Source of the DNA: Aureimonas frigidaquae
GTDB taxonomy: Bacteria; Pseudomonadota; Alphaproteobacteria; Rhizobiales; Rhizobiaceae
NCBI RefSeq assembly: GCF_001463905.1
Contig: NZ_BBWR01000002.1
Span: 496,001-560,000, forward strand
Reading direction: 5' to 3'
DNA length: 64,000 nucleotides
How positions within the stretch are numbered: the first letter of the stretch is position 1; every line of letters starts with the position of its first letter. This document shows positions 56,534 through 64,000 of the stretch, piece after piece. The notes beneath the pieces were generated by a model, which did not search any database, was not told the DNA's origin, and saw only the letters and a list, made by a program, of their open reading frames with translations. A program made the position numbers and the translations under genes.

Positions 56534-56565
56534 GCGCGGTGCGCGGGTTCGCCCGTGCACCGCGC
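56534..56565 (+). promoter_or_regulatory. TTCG-capped 14-bp hairpin between binding protein and permease genes
   Basis: Arms 56534-56547 and 56552-56565 pair over 14 positions with one G-T wobble and close on a TTCG tetraloop. It starts 6 bases after the binding-protein stop and has no T-tract. Such structures commonly stabilise the upstream message or block most transcription into permease genes, so that the binding protein is made in excess. Confidence 0.7.
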
Positions 56566-56599
56566 CGGCCTGGCCCCGCATGCAGATGAGGCTCCACCC

Positions 56600-57310
56600 A
56601 TGAACGAGCTGACGGCCCTCCTCGCCTATGGCGATGCAGGGTGGGGCGACGAGATCGTATCGGGCATCGTCATCACCGTCACCCTGGCGCTCGCGACACT
56701 GCCGCTGGGGCTCGTGGTGGGCCTCGTCATGGCGCTTGCCAAGCGCAGCGAGGATCCGGGCCTGCAGCTTTCGGCCAATATCTACACGACGATCTTCCGC
56801 GGCCTGCCCGAGCTTCTGACGCTGTTCCTCGTCTATTATGGCGGGCAATCGGCGCTGAACGCACTGACGGGGGCGAGCGGCCTGCCGGCGCTGACCATAT
56901 CCAGCTTCCTGGCGGGCATGCTGGCGCTCGGCCTCGTCTTTTCCGCCTATGCGTCGGAAGTCTTCCTGTCGGCCTTCCAGGCCATTCCGGCCGGTCAGGC
57001 CGAAGCCGGCCGCAGCCTCGGCCTGCACCGGTGGGCGATCTTCTACAGGATCACCTTCCCCCAGCTCATGCGCCATGCCCTGCCGGGGCTGACCAATTGC
57101 TGGCAGAACCTCCTGAAGGATACGGCGCTGGTATCGGTGATCGGCCTTGCGGATATTCTGCGCCAGACGGGCGTGGCGGCGCGTGTGACGCGCGAGCCCT
57201 TCCTGTTCTTCGGCCTTGCCTGTGTGATCTTCCTGGTTTTGACCTTCGTATCCAACATCGGGGTCGGCCGCATCGAGCGCTGGACCCGCCGCGGCGAGGT
57301 GGTCCGATGA
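56600..57310 (+). CDS. Polar amino-acid ABC transporter permease (HisQ-like)
   Basis: A 236-residue inner-membrane permease with about five helices. It has the His/Glu/Gln/Arg permease start GIVITVTLALATLPLGLVVG and the motif YTTIFRGLPELLTLFLVYYGG. The EAA loop that contacts the ATPase reads PAGQAEAGRSLGLHRWAIF. GAGG lies before the ATG at 56600. Its stop overlaps the second permease by ATGA. Confidence 0.92.
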   Translation: MNELTALLAYGDAGWGDEIVSGIVITVTLALATLPLGLVVGLVMALAKRSEDPGLQLSANIYTTIFRGLPELLTLFLVYYGGQSALNALTGASGLPALTISSFLAGMLALGLVFSAYASEVFLSAFQAIPAGQAEAGRSLGLHRWAIFYRITFPQLMRHALPGLTNCWQNLLKDTALVSVIGLADILRQTGVAARVTREPFLFFGLACVIFLVLTFVSNIGVGRIERWTRRGEVVR

Positions 57311-58098
57311 GCGCCGCCGCTTTGCGCCGTCGCCGCCCTGGCCTTGCCGGGGCGCTGGCCTTGAGCTTCTGGGCCGCTGTGGCGATCGGCATCGCCGTCT
57401 ATCTTCATGCCTCGTGGAACCCGGCCTTCCTGGCCAATTACGGCATGCGCTACCTCGATGGCCTTTGGGTCACGGTGCAATTCGTCGTCCTGTCCTTCCT
57501 GTGCGGGGCGGTGCTGTCGGTGCCGCTCGCCTTCGGCCGCATGTCCGGCAACCGGCTGATCCGGGGCATCGCCTATGCCTATGTCAGCTTCTTTCGCGGC
57601 ACGCCATTCATCGCGCAGATCTTCCTGATCTATTACGGCTTCGGCAGCTTTCGCGGCGCATTCGAAAGCGTCGGCCTGTGGTGGTTCTTCCGCGACGCCT
57701 GGTACTGCGCCATCTTCGCCATGTCCCTCAACACCGCCGCCTACCAGGGAGAGATCCTGCGTGGGGCGATCCGCAGCGTCCCGCGCGGCCAGTGGGAAGG
57801 AGCACGATCCCTCGGCATTTCCCCGTCGCTCGCCTTCGTGAAGATCATCCTGCCGCAGGCGCTCATGGTTGCGCTGCGGCCCTATGCCAACGAGGTGATC
57901 CTCGTCACCAAGGCGTCGGCGATCATCGCGATCATCACCATCTTCGATCTTTTCGGCGTGACGCGTCGGGCCTACAGCCAGACCTATGATTTCCAGGCCT
58001 ATGTCTGGGCGGCGCTGATCTACCTTCTGATCGTGGAAACGGTGCGGAACCTGACCGCCCTTGCCGAACGCCGGCTGACGCGGCATCTGAAGCGCTAG
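57307..58098 (+). CDS. Polar amino-acid ABC transporter permease (HisM-like)
   Basis: The 263-residue partner permease. GLWVTVQFVVLSFLCGAVLS and YVSFFRGTPFIAQIFLIYYG are its family blocks, and the ATPase-contact loop is PRGQWEGARSLGISPSLAF. About five helices are visible. It overlaps the first permease gene. No ATP-binding subunit gene follows, so the complex must use an ATPase from elsewhere. Confidence 0.92.
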   Translation: MSAAALRRRRPGLAGALALSFWAAVAIGIAVYLHASWNPAFLANYGMRYLDGLWVTVQFVVLSFLCGAVLSVPLAFGRMSGNRLIRGIAYAYVSFFRGTPFIAQIFLIYYGFGSFRGAFESVGLWWFFRDAWYCAIFAMSLNTAAYQGEILRGAIRSVPRGQWEGARSLGISPSLAFVKIILPQALMVALRPYANEVILVTKASAIIAIITIFDLFGVTRRAYSQTYDFQAYVWAALIYLLIVETVRNLTALAERRLTRHLKR

Positions 58099-58158
58099 AA
58101 GACGCCCTGCCCGCAACCGGCGGCGCGGCACAGACGATTTGCAAGGAAAGGTTCAATC

Positions 58159-59037
58159 ATGGCGAATGTTGCGTATATCGGCCTTGGGGTCATGGGGTTC
58201 CCGATGGCCGGTCACCTGGCTCGCAAGGGCGGGCACGATGTCGCCGTGTACAACCGCACTGCCGCCAAGGCCGAGAGCTGGGCCCAAACCTATGGTGGCC
58301 GCGCTGCCGAAACGCCGCGCGCCGCCGCTGAAGGAGCGGATTTCGTCTTCACCTGCGTCGGCAACGACGATGATGTGCGCTCGGTGGTCTATGGCGATGA
58401 TGGCATCCTTGCGGGCCTGAAGCCGGGCGCGATCCTGATCGACAACACCACGGCATCGGCCGAGTTGGCGCGTGAACTGGCCGAGGCCTGCCAGGCGCAG
58501 GATGCAGGCTTCCTGGACGCGCCCGTATCGGGCGGACAGGCCGGGGCGGAGAACGGCGTTCTCACCGTCATGGTGGGCGGGGAGCAATCGATCTTCGATA
58601 CGGCCCGTCCCGTCATCGATGCCTATGCCCGCATGGTCGGGCTTATGGGGCCGGCCGGCTCGGGCCAGCTCGCCAAGATGATGAACCAGATCTGCATTGC
58701 CGGCCTGGTCCAGGGCCTGGCGGAGGCGGTTCATTTCGGACGCAAGGCCGGGCTCGACATCGAGGCGGTCATCGCCGTCATCTCCAAGGGCGCGGCCGGT
58801 TCCTGGCAGATGGAAAACCGCCATGCCACGATGATCGAGCAGCGGTACGATTTCGGCTTCGCAGCCGAATGGATGCGCAAGGACCTCGGCATATGCCTGA
58901 ACGAGGCACGCAGCAACGGCGCGACGCTCCCGGTCACCGCACTCGTCGATCAGTTCTATGGAGAGGTGATCGCCATGGGGGGCCGGCGCTGGGATACCTC
59001 GTCCCTGCTGGCCCGGCTGGAGCGCAAAGACGATTGA
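58159..59037 (+). CDS. Beta-hydroxyacid dehydrogenase (3-hydroxyisobutyrate dehydrogenase family)
   Basis: An NAD(P)-dependent dehydrogenase of the 3-hydroxyisobutyrate / tartronate semialdehyde reductase family, 292 aa. The Rossmann motif is YIGLGVMGFPMAGHL, the substrate-binding loop is FLDAPVSGGQAGAENG, and the catalytic lysine is in GQLAKMMNQ (about 172). The C-terminal helical domain includes RKDLGICLNEA. GGAAAGG precedes the ATG. It follows the amino-acid transporter by 60 nt, suggesting joint use, though the substrate is not evident. Confidence 0.88.
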   Translation: MANVAYIGLGVMGFPMAGHLARKGGHDVAVYNRTAAKAESWAQTYGGRAAETPRAAAEGADFVFTCVGNDDDVRSVVYGDDGILAGLKPGAILIDNTTASAELARELAEACQAQDAGFLDAPVSGGQAGAENGVLTVMVGGEQSIFDTARPVIDAYARMVGLMGPAGSGQLAKMMNQICIAGLVQGLAEAVHFGRKAGLDIEAVIAVISKGAAGSWQMENRHATMIEQRYDFGFAAEWMRKDLGICLNEARSNGATLPVTALVDQFYGEVIAMGGRRWDTSSLLARLERKDD

Positions 59038-59055
59038 CGCAGCACGGCCGGGTCC

Positions 59056-59078
59056 GGGACGCCGTGGTCAGGCGTCCC
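59056..59078. repeat. 8-bp hairpin spanning the lrp stop codon
   Basis: GGGACGCC and GGCGTCCC pair perfectly around a seven-base loop that contains the stop codon of the Lrp gene (59068-59070, minus strand). It lies between two convergent genes and may act in both directions, though no T-tract is present. Confidence 0.45.
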
Positions 59079-59553
59079 GCTGATCCTTGTCCAGGATGAG
59101 ATAGTCGAGCGGCAGTTCGGTCGTGTACTTGATCTGCTCCATCGCGAAGGAGGAGGAGACGTCGCGGATCTCGATCTTGGCGATGAGGCGCTTGTAGAAA
59201 CTGTCATAGGCGGCGATATCCGGCACCACGACGCGCAGGAGATAGTCGATATCGCCACTCATCCGGTAGAATTCCGCAACCTCGGGAAACTCGGCCACCA
59301 CCTCGGAAAAGCGCAGCAGCCACTCATTGCTGTGCGAGGAGGTGCGAACCGACACGAAGACGGTCACCCGGGCATTCACCTTCTGCGGATCGAGGATCGC
59401 CACGCGGCGCTTGATGACGCCCTCTTCCTCGAGCTTCTGGATGCGCCGCCAGCAGGGTGTTGTCGAAAGGCCGACACGCTTTGCCACGTCGGCGACCGCA
59501 AGGGTGGCGTCTTCCTGCAGGAGGCGTAAAATCTTTTTATCCAGGCGATCCAT
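59068..59553 (-). CDS. Lrp/AsnC-family transcriptional regulator
   Basis: A 161-residue feast/famine regulator. The N-terminal winged helix-turn-helix spans about 1-60 (LDKKILRLLQEDATLAVADV, then VGLSTTPCWRRIQKLEEEG). The C-terminal RAM/AsnC ligand domain follows (about 66-150) with FYRMSGDIDYLLRVVVPD. It ends with a short acidic tail. It is convergent with the dehydrogenase gene and divergent from the retropepsin-like gene. Amino-acid-responsive control of the nearby transporter is plausible but not shown. Confidence 0.92.
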   Translation of the reverse strand: MDRLDKKILRLLQEDATLAVADVAKRVGLSTTPCWRRIQKLEEEGVIKRRVAILDPQKVNARVTVFVSVRTSSHSNEWLLRFSEVVAEFPEVAEFYRMSGDIDYLLRVVVPDIAAYDSFYKRLIAKIEIRDVSSSFAMEQIKYTTELPLDYLILDKDQRDA

Positions 59554-59712
59554 GGGCGTGTATCCGGTCGCGGCACGGGAAAATGATGTCCGCTTGTGCA
59601 TGGTTGAGGCTGCTTTCGCAAGCGCTGCCTTTGCCTCGAGCCCCGTCCATGCCTATCTGCAAAGATCATCGCACAGCCGGCGAGCGCCAGGACAGGGAAA
59701 CACGCAAGGATC

Positions 59713-60420
59713 ATGAGAAGCGGCGCAGTCCTCCTGTTCACCCTGGCGTTGATCGGCGCCGGCCTCTTCCTCCTCATCACCGATACGGATGGCATGATCG
59801 GCGGCCTGGCACAGGATGATTTCGCGCGGCTCGTCTATCTCGGCGCCATCGTCGCGGTGCTCGGCAGTTCCGTCATCGTCATGTTTCGCGGCCATCTCGG
59901 CACCGCAGTTCGCAATGCGTTGTTCTGGACGGGCGCCTTCGTGCTCCTGATCGGCGCCTATGCCTATGGAACCGAGTTCAAAGCCTTCGGTGAGCGCTTC
60001 ATGGGCGCGCTGGTGCCCGGCCATATGACGACGAGCCGTGAGGGAGACGCGCTTCAAGTGTCGGTCGGCCGGGGCTTCGACAATCACTTTCATGTCGATG
60101 CCGTCGTGAACGGGGTGGAGCTTCCCTTCCTGGTGGATACCGGCGCCAGCATGCTTGCCATGGACAGGGAGACGGCCCGCCGGATCGGCGTCGATCCGGA
60201 CAAGCTCTCCTACTCGGCGCAGGTGCGGACCGCCAATGGCATCGCCAATGCCGCGATGATCCGGCTCGAAACCGTTGCGGTGGGCCCGATCGAGCGGCGC
60301 AACGTCACGGCCCTCGTCACCGAAAACGATGCCATCGGCGTCGGCCTTCTCGGCATGAGCTTCCTCGGGCAGCTCGCCTCCGTCGAGTTCCGGGGCGACA
60401 GGATGATCCTGACGGACTGA
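59713..60420 (+). CDS. Membrane-anchored retropepsin-like aspartic protease
   Basis: A 235-residue protein. Three hydrophobic segments open it (about 4-22, 37-55 and 70-84), followed by a retropepsin-like domain with the catalytic motif FLVDTGASMLAMD (about 140-152) and the companion strand GLLGMSFLGQL near residue 218. Such single-domain proteins form dimeric active sites. This clade (clan AA, TIGR02281-like) is widespread in Alphaproteobacteria but poorly studied. AAGGA lies close before the ATG. Confidence 0.88.
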   Translation: MRSGAVLLFTLALIGAGLFLLITDTDGMIGGLAQDDFARLVYLGAIVAVLGSSVIVMFRGHLGTAVRNALFWTGAFVLLIGAYAYGTEFKAFGERFMGALVPGHMTTSREGDALQVSVGRGFDNHFHVDAVVNGVELPFLVDTGASMLAMDRETARRIGVDPDKLSYSAQVRTANGIANAAMIRLETVAVGPIERRNVTALVTENDAIGVGLLGMSFLGQLASVEFRGDRMILTD

Positions 60421-60442
60421 CCGGCAGGCGGATGGCCCTTCC

Positions 60443-61486
60443 TCAGGCGGCCTGGGACAGGTCCACATGTTCGAGGGCTTCGAACAGGAGCTCGGGTCCG
60501 GCCCCGGGCCGCACCGCGCGGTCCGACAGGGCCTGCCGCCATGCCCTAGCGCCTGGACGCCCCGCAAAAAGCCCCAGCATATGGCGCGTTACATGCGACA
60601 GCCGCCCGCCTGCTGCCAGATGGCGCTCGGCATAGTCGGCCATTGCGGCGACGACGGCCGCCGGGTCGCTTGTCGGCGCGGGCGCGTCGCCGAAAAGCGG
60701 ATCGACATTCATCAGATCCCCGGGGTTCTGGTAAGCCGCGCGTCCGAGCATGACGCCGTCCAGCCCTTCGGCGAGGCGGCGGCCTTCCGCGACCGAGCCG
60801 ATGCCGCCATTCAAGCCGATAAAGCGGTTCGGCAGCCGCGCTTTCAGGCGCCGGACGCGCTCGTAATCCAGGGGCGGTATCTCGCGGTTCTCCTTCGGGC
60901 TCAGGCCCTTGAGCCACGCCTTGCGCGCATGGACCCAAAGCCCGTCGGCAGACGCAGCAAAGACCGCATCCGCCACCCGGTCGAGCGCTTCTTCCGGATC
61001 CTGGTCATCCACACCGAGCCTGCATTTCACCGTAACCGGTATCGTCACCGCCGCCTTCATGGCGGCGACGAGCTCGCCGACCAGCTCCGGCTGCAGCATC
61101 AGGCAGGCACCGAAGGTGCCGGACTGCACGCGGTCGGACGGGCAACCGACATTGAGGTTGATCTCGTCATAGCCGAAGGATTCGCCGATCCGCGCAGCCG
61201 CCGCCAGCTTGGCGGGATCGGAGCCCCCGAGTTGCAGCACGACGGCATGCTCGCAAGGATCGAAGCCGAGCAACCGCTCGCGTGGGCCGTGGATCGCCGC
61301 ATCCGCCACCACCATCTCGGTAAACAGCACGGCATGCCGGGTCATCTGCCGGTGGAACGTGCGGCAGTGACGGTCCGTCCAGTCGATCATGGGCGCGACG
61401 GCGAAAAGTGGCAGACCGTCCTTGACACGATATGGCGTGCGGATGGATGGCGCAGCCCGGCTGGAAAGTGTATCAGGTGCAGACAT
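60443..61486 (-). CDS. dusA: tRNA-dihydrouridine(20/20a) synthase
   Basis: An FMN enzyme reducing uridine 20/20a in the tRNA D-loop. The start FAVAPMIDWTDRHCRTFHRQ, the NVGCPSDRVQSGTFGACLM block with the catalytic cysteine (about 114-132), VKCRLGVDDQD and GLNGGIGS are DusA marks. It is 347 aa. It is convergent with the retropepsin gene across 22 bases. Confidence 0.95.
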   Translation of the reverse strand: MSAPDTLSSRAAPSIRTPYRVKDGLPLFAVAPMIDWTDRHCRTFHRQMTRHAVLFTEMVVADAAIHGPRERLLGFDPCEHAVVLQLGGSDPAKLAAAARIGESFGYDEINLNVGCPSDRVQSGTFGACLMLQPELVGELVAAMKAAVTIPVTVKCRLGVDDQDPEEALDRVADAVFAASADGLWVHARKAWLKGLSPKENREIPPLDYERVRRLKARLPNRFIGLNGGIGSVAEGRRLAEGLDGVMLGRAAYQNPGDLMNVDPLFGDAPAPTSDPAAVVAAMADYAERHLAAGGRLSHVTRHMLGLFAGRPGARAWRQALSDRAVRPGAGPELLFEALEHVDLSQAA

Positions 61487-61631
61487 GCGCGCCTTTTAGC
61501 GCGTTTTCATCGTCCGCACGATAGCTGGAATGCCGGATGCCCCGCAGGCAGCGGGATGCGGCATGGATGCCGGGTTGCGAAATGGGCTCCCGATCCCCAT
61601 CTGAAGGGGGTCCCCCAAGAGGAAAATCACC

Positions 61632-61814
61632 ATGTCCATGGCACGCATGACGGCTGAAGGCCGTCGCCTGCTCGCAAGCCTCGTCAGAGAGCCGAGCGGC
61701 GAGGTCGATAAAGACTTTATCGCGACCTTGTCGCGGCTCGGCTTCGTGGAACGGCGCGATACGCGCTGGCATGCCACCAAGTCCGGCAAGGACTATCTGA
61801 AATCCCAGCGCTAG
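61632..61814 (+). CDS. Uncharacterised 60-residue protein, winged-helix-like
   Basis: A short basic protein with a good ribosome binding site (GAGGA, 61618-61622) and in-frame ATGs at 61632 and 61638. FIATLSRLGFVERRDTRWHAT resembles the recognition helix and wing of a winged-helix fold, followed by SGKDYLK. It lies alone between dusA and the photolyase gene. I do not recognise a named family. Codon use is like that of its neighbours. Confidence 0.65.
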   Translation: MSMARMTAEGRRLLASLVREPSGEVDKDFIATLSRLGFVERRDTRWHATKSGKDYLKSQR

Positions 61815-61900
61815 AAGCATGGCGTGCGGCCCCGGCCGTTTGCGGAACGGCACGCCGCCCTACTTGTCGGTGACGTTTCCACCATATAGGCCGCTTCACC

Positions 61901-63349
61901 ATGCGAGACGACGAGACTTCCCCGATCATCGTATGGCTGCGGCACGATCTGCGCCTCGACGACAATCCGGCATTGGCCCATGCCGCCGAAACCGGGCGCC
62001 CCGTCATCCCACTGTTCATCCTGCCCAAGGGCGACGGGGCCGTGCGCCCCTATGGCAGCGCGCATCTGTGGTGGCTGCACCATTCGCTCGAGGCCCTGGG
62101 CAAGGCGCTGGATGATTGCGGATCGCCCCTTGTCCTGAAGACGGGCGATACTCTGAAGATCCTGTCGCAGCTCACGCGTGAGACGGGTGCCGGTGCGCTC
62201 TACCTGAACCGGCGCTACGGGCCGGAGGCAAAGGCCATCGATGGTGCCCTGGCCGAGACGCTGGACGGCATCGAGATCGAGATTTTCGAGGCCAACCTCC
62301 TGCACGATCCCGATGCGGTGAAGACGGGCAGCGGCGGGTACTACAAGGTCTATACGCCGTTCATGCGCCAGGTCCTCGCGCGGCTGGACGAACAGCGCCA
62401 CGCCATCGATGCACCCGAGCGCCTGACGCCGCCGAAAAAACGTGTGGCATCCGACGCGCTCGCCGACTGGTCGCTCCTGCCGACGAAACCGGACTGGGCC
62501 ACGGGGTTCGGGCAATTGTGGACGCCGGGCGAGGCTGCGGCCAAGGAGCGGCTCGACACTTTCCTGGCCGAGGGGCTCGCCGACTATCCGAACGGCCGGA
62601 ACATGCCCTCTCAGGACCGAACCTCCCGGCTTTCGCCGCACCTCCATTTCGGCGAAATCACACCGCTGCGCATCCTGGAAACGCTCCGCTCCCGCGCCGG
62701 CCACGTTAAGGGCGTGACGGACGAGGACCGCGAGGTCTTCGTCAAGGAACTCATCTGGCGCGATTTCAACCATCATCTCCTGCACCACATGCCGGACATG
62801 GCCTCGAAGAACTTCAACAAGCGCTTCGACGCCCTGGACTGGCAGGCACCCGGCGCGGCGCTCAAACGCTGGCAGCGCGGACAGACGGGATATCCGATCG
62901 TCGATGCGGGCATGCGGCAGCTCTGGCAGCTCGGCTGGATGCACAACCGCGTGCGCATGATCGTCGGCTCTTTCCTGGCCAAGGACCTTTTGATCGACTG
63001 GCGCGAGGGCGAGGCCTGGTTCTGGGACACGCTGGTGGACGGGGACGAGGCGAACAACACGTCCCAATGGCAGTGGATCGCCGGCACGGGCGCGGATGCG
63101 CAGCCCTTCTTCCGCATCTTCAACCCGGTGACACAGAGCGAAAAGTTCGATCCGAGCGGCGATTACATCCGCCGCTTCGTGCCGGAGCTTGCCGAACTGC
63201 CCGACGATCTGATCCACGCGCCGTGGAAGGCCGACAAGGCCGCGTTGGGAAAGGCGGGCGTGACACTGGGCAAGACCTATCCCGAACCGATCGTCGATCA
63301 TGCGCAGGCGCGGGACCGCGCCAGCGCGGCCTTTCGCAAGCTGGGGTAA
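61901..63349 (+). CDS. phrB: Deoxyribodipyrimidine photolyase (cryptochrome/photolyase family)
   Basis: A light-driven repair enzyme for pyrimidine dimers, 482 aa. The N-terminal antenna domain starts [17 protein letters not shown]. The FAD domain contains [33 protein letters not shown], and the class I block [40 protein letters not shown] and [20 protein letters not shown]. The tryptophans for electron transfer fall in the expected places. CPD specificity is likely but not certain. Confidence 0.92.
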   Translation: MRDDETSPIIVWLRHDLRLDDNPALAHAAETGRPVIPLFILPKGDGAVRPYGSAHLWWLHHSLEALGKALDDCGSPLVLKTGDTLKILSQLTRETGAGALYLNRRYGPEAKAIDGALAETLDGIEIEIFEANLLHDPDAVKTGSGGYYKVYTPFMRQVLARLDEQRHAIDAPERLTPPKKRVASDALADWSLLPTKPDWATGFGQLWTPGEAAAKERLDTFLAEGLADYPNGRNMPSQDRTSRLSPHLHFGEITPLRILETLRSRAGHVKGVTDEDREVFVKELIWRDFNHHLLHHMPDMASKNFNKRFDALDWQAPGAALKRWQRGQTGYPIVDAGMRQLWQLGWMHNRVRMIVGSFLAKDLLIDWREGEAWFWDTLVDGDEANNTSQWQWIAGTGADAQPFFRIFNPVTQSEKFDPSGDYIRRFVPELAELPDDLIHAPWKADKAALGKAGVTLGKTYPEPIVDHAQARDRASAAFRKLG

Positions 63350-63446
63350 CGGCTTCTGCCTTGCCTCCCGCAAGATGCATCCATAGGCTGGCCACGATTC
63401 GAATTGCGCCGGCCGCATGGCCCCTTATCAAAGCCGGATAGACCGT

Positions 63447-64000
63447 ATGGAACGTAACCTTTCTGTCCTCGACACCATCGGGAATACGCCGCTCATCCGG
63501 CTGCGGCGCGCCAGCGAGGAGACCGGCTGCGAGATCTGGGGCAAGGCGGAGTTCATGAACCCCGGCCAGTCCATCAAGGACCGCGCGGGCCTCTTCATCA
63601 TCCGCGATGCAGAGGCGCGCGGCCTGATCAAGCCGGGCGGGATCATCGTGGAGGGGACGGCCGGCAATACGGGCATCGGCCTGACGCTCGTCGCCAATGC
63701 GCTCGGCTACCGCACCGTTATCGTCATTCCGCAGACGCAGTCGCAGGAAAAGAAGGATGCTCTGCGCCTGATGGGCGCCGAGTTGATCGAAGTTCCGGCG
63801 GTGCCCTACCGCAACCCCAACAACTACGTGAAACTGTCCGGCCGCCTGGCCGAACAGATTGCCCGGACGCATGAGCACGGGGCGATCTGGGCCAACCAGT
63901 TCGACAATGTCGCCAACCGTGACGGCCATATCGTCACCACGGCCGAGGAAATCTGGCAGCAGACGGGCGGAGAGATCGACGGCTTCATCTGCGCCGTGGG
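63447..64000 (+). CDS. cysK: Cysteine synthase A (partial, runs off the window)
   Basis: A PLP-dependent O-acetylserine sulfhydrylase. The visible 184 residues start MERNLSVLDTIGNTPLIRL, with the PLP lysine Lys44 in NPGQSIKDRAG, the phosphate-binding loop VEGTAGNTGIGL and VIPQTQSQEKKDALRLMGA. The insert VPYRNPNNYVKLSGRLAEQ suggests the longer alphaproteobacterial type. The 3' end is beyond position 64000. Threonine dehydratase or cystathionine beta-synthase are less likely. Confidence 0.9.
   Translation, partial: MERNLSVLDTIGNTPLIRLRRASEETGCEIWGKAEFMNPGQSIKDRAGLFIIRDAEARGLIKPGGIIVEGTAGNTGIGLTLVANALGYRTVIVIPQTQSQEKKDALRLMGAELIEVPAVPYRNPNNYVKLSGRLAEQIARTHEHGAIWANQFDNVANRDGHIVTTAEEIWQQTGGEIDGFICAV

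Noticed and set aside
54623-57076. An 817-codon open frame on the minus strand
   Set aside because: It crosses four plus-strand genes and the TTCG hairpin. Composition is Arg/Gly rich, as expected of a shadow.

Overview
The window is an ordinary-looking, high-GC (roughly mid-60s percent by eye) stretch of alphaproteobacterial chromosome. Gene order points to the Hyphomicrobiales (Rhizobiales): dsbA-accB-accC-aat, uvrC-pgsA-moaD-moaE, pepA-holC opposite lptF-lptG-lptD-surA-pdxA-rsmA, fabD-fabG-acpP-fabF-mltG-yicC-gmk, rpsF-rpsR-DUF2232-rplI-dnaB-alr-radA-cvpA-purF, and psd-pssA. I see 64 protein genes, densely packed and often overlapping by ATGA. I find no tRNA, rRNA, insertion sequence, prophage or CRISPR array. 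The last gene (a cysteine synthase) runs off the right edge.

Layout. 0.1-5 kb: a periplasmic M48 protease, a DsbA-like oxidoreductase, the two biotin subunits of acetyl-CoA carboxylase and the N-end-rule transferase Aat. 5-9.3 kb: an outer-membrane beta-barrel facing uvrC, then pgsA and molybdopterin synthase (moaD, moaE). 9.3-14.5 kb: ndk, a GST, an ABC-F ATPase, and pepA-holC. 14.8-22.4 kb: an envelope operon (LPS transport lptF/G/D and a SurA-like chaperone) ending in pdxA and rsmA. 22.4-29.6 kb, minus strand: the fatty-acid synthesis cluster followed by mltG, yicC, gmk and nth. 29.9-39.8 kb, plus strand: ribosomal proteins S6, S18 and L9, replicative helicase, alanine racemase, radA, cvpA, purF and an SDR. 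39.8-44.6 kb, minus strand: phosphatidylethanolamine synthesis (pssA, psd), an Atm1-like exporter and a LysM protein.

The right third (44.8-64 kb) is more individual. It has a stand-alone PucC/BCD-family transporter with no photosynthesis gene near it, an orphan DegT-type aminotransferase, and a circularly permuted ATP-grasp / alpha-E / Anbu-protease set. That set is a predicted peptide synthesis and turnover system that here lacks its usual transglutaminase-like partner. Then come moaA with a DUF971 neighbour, a glycine-zipper lipoprotein, two exporters overlapping into mobA, a polar amino-acid ABC transporter with two permeases but no ATPase, a beta-hydroxyacid dehydrogenase, an Lrp regulator, a membrane-anchored retropepsin-like protease, dusA, an unknown 60-residue protein, a photolyase and a cysteine synthase.

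The most interesting non-coding signals are a DnaA-box pair with two strong hairpins in front of dnaB, and a 14-bp TTCG-capped hairpin between the binding-protein gene and permease genes of the amino-acid transporter. There are also several clear intrinsic terminators. Family assignments rest on motifs and gene order read by eye; no database search was run.
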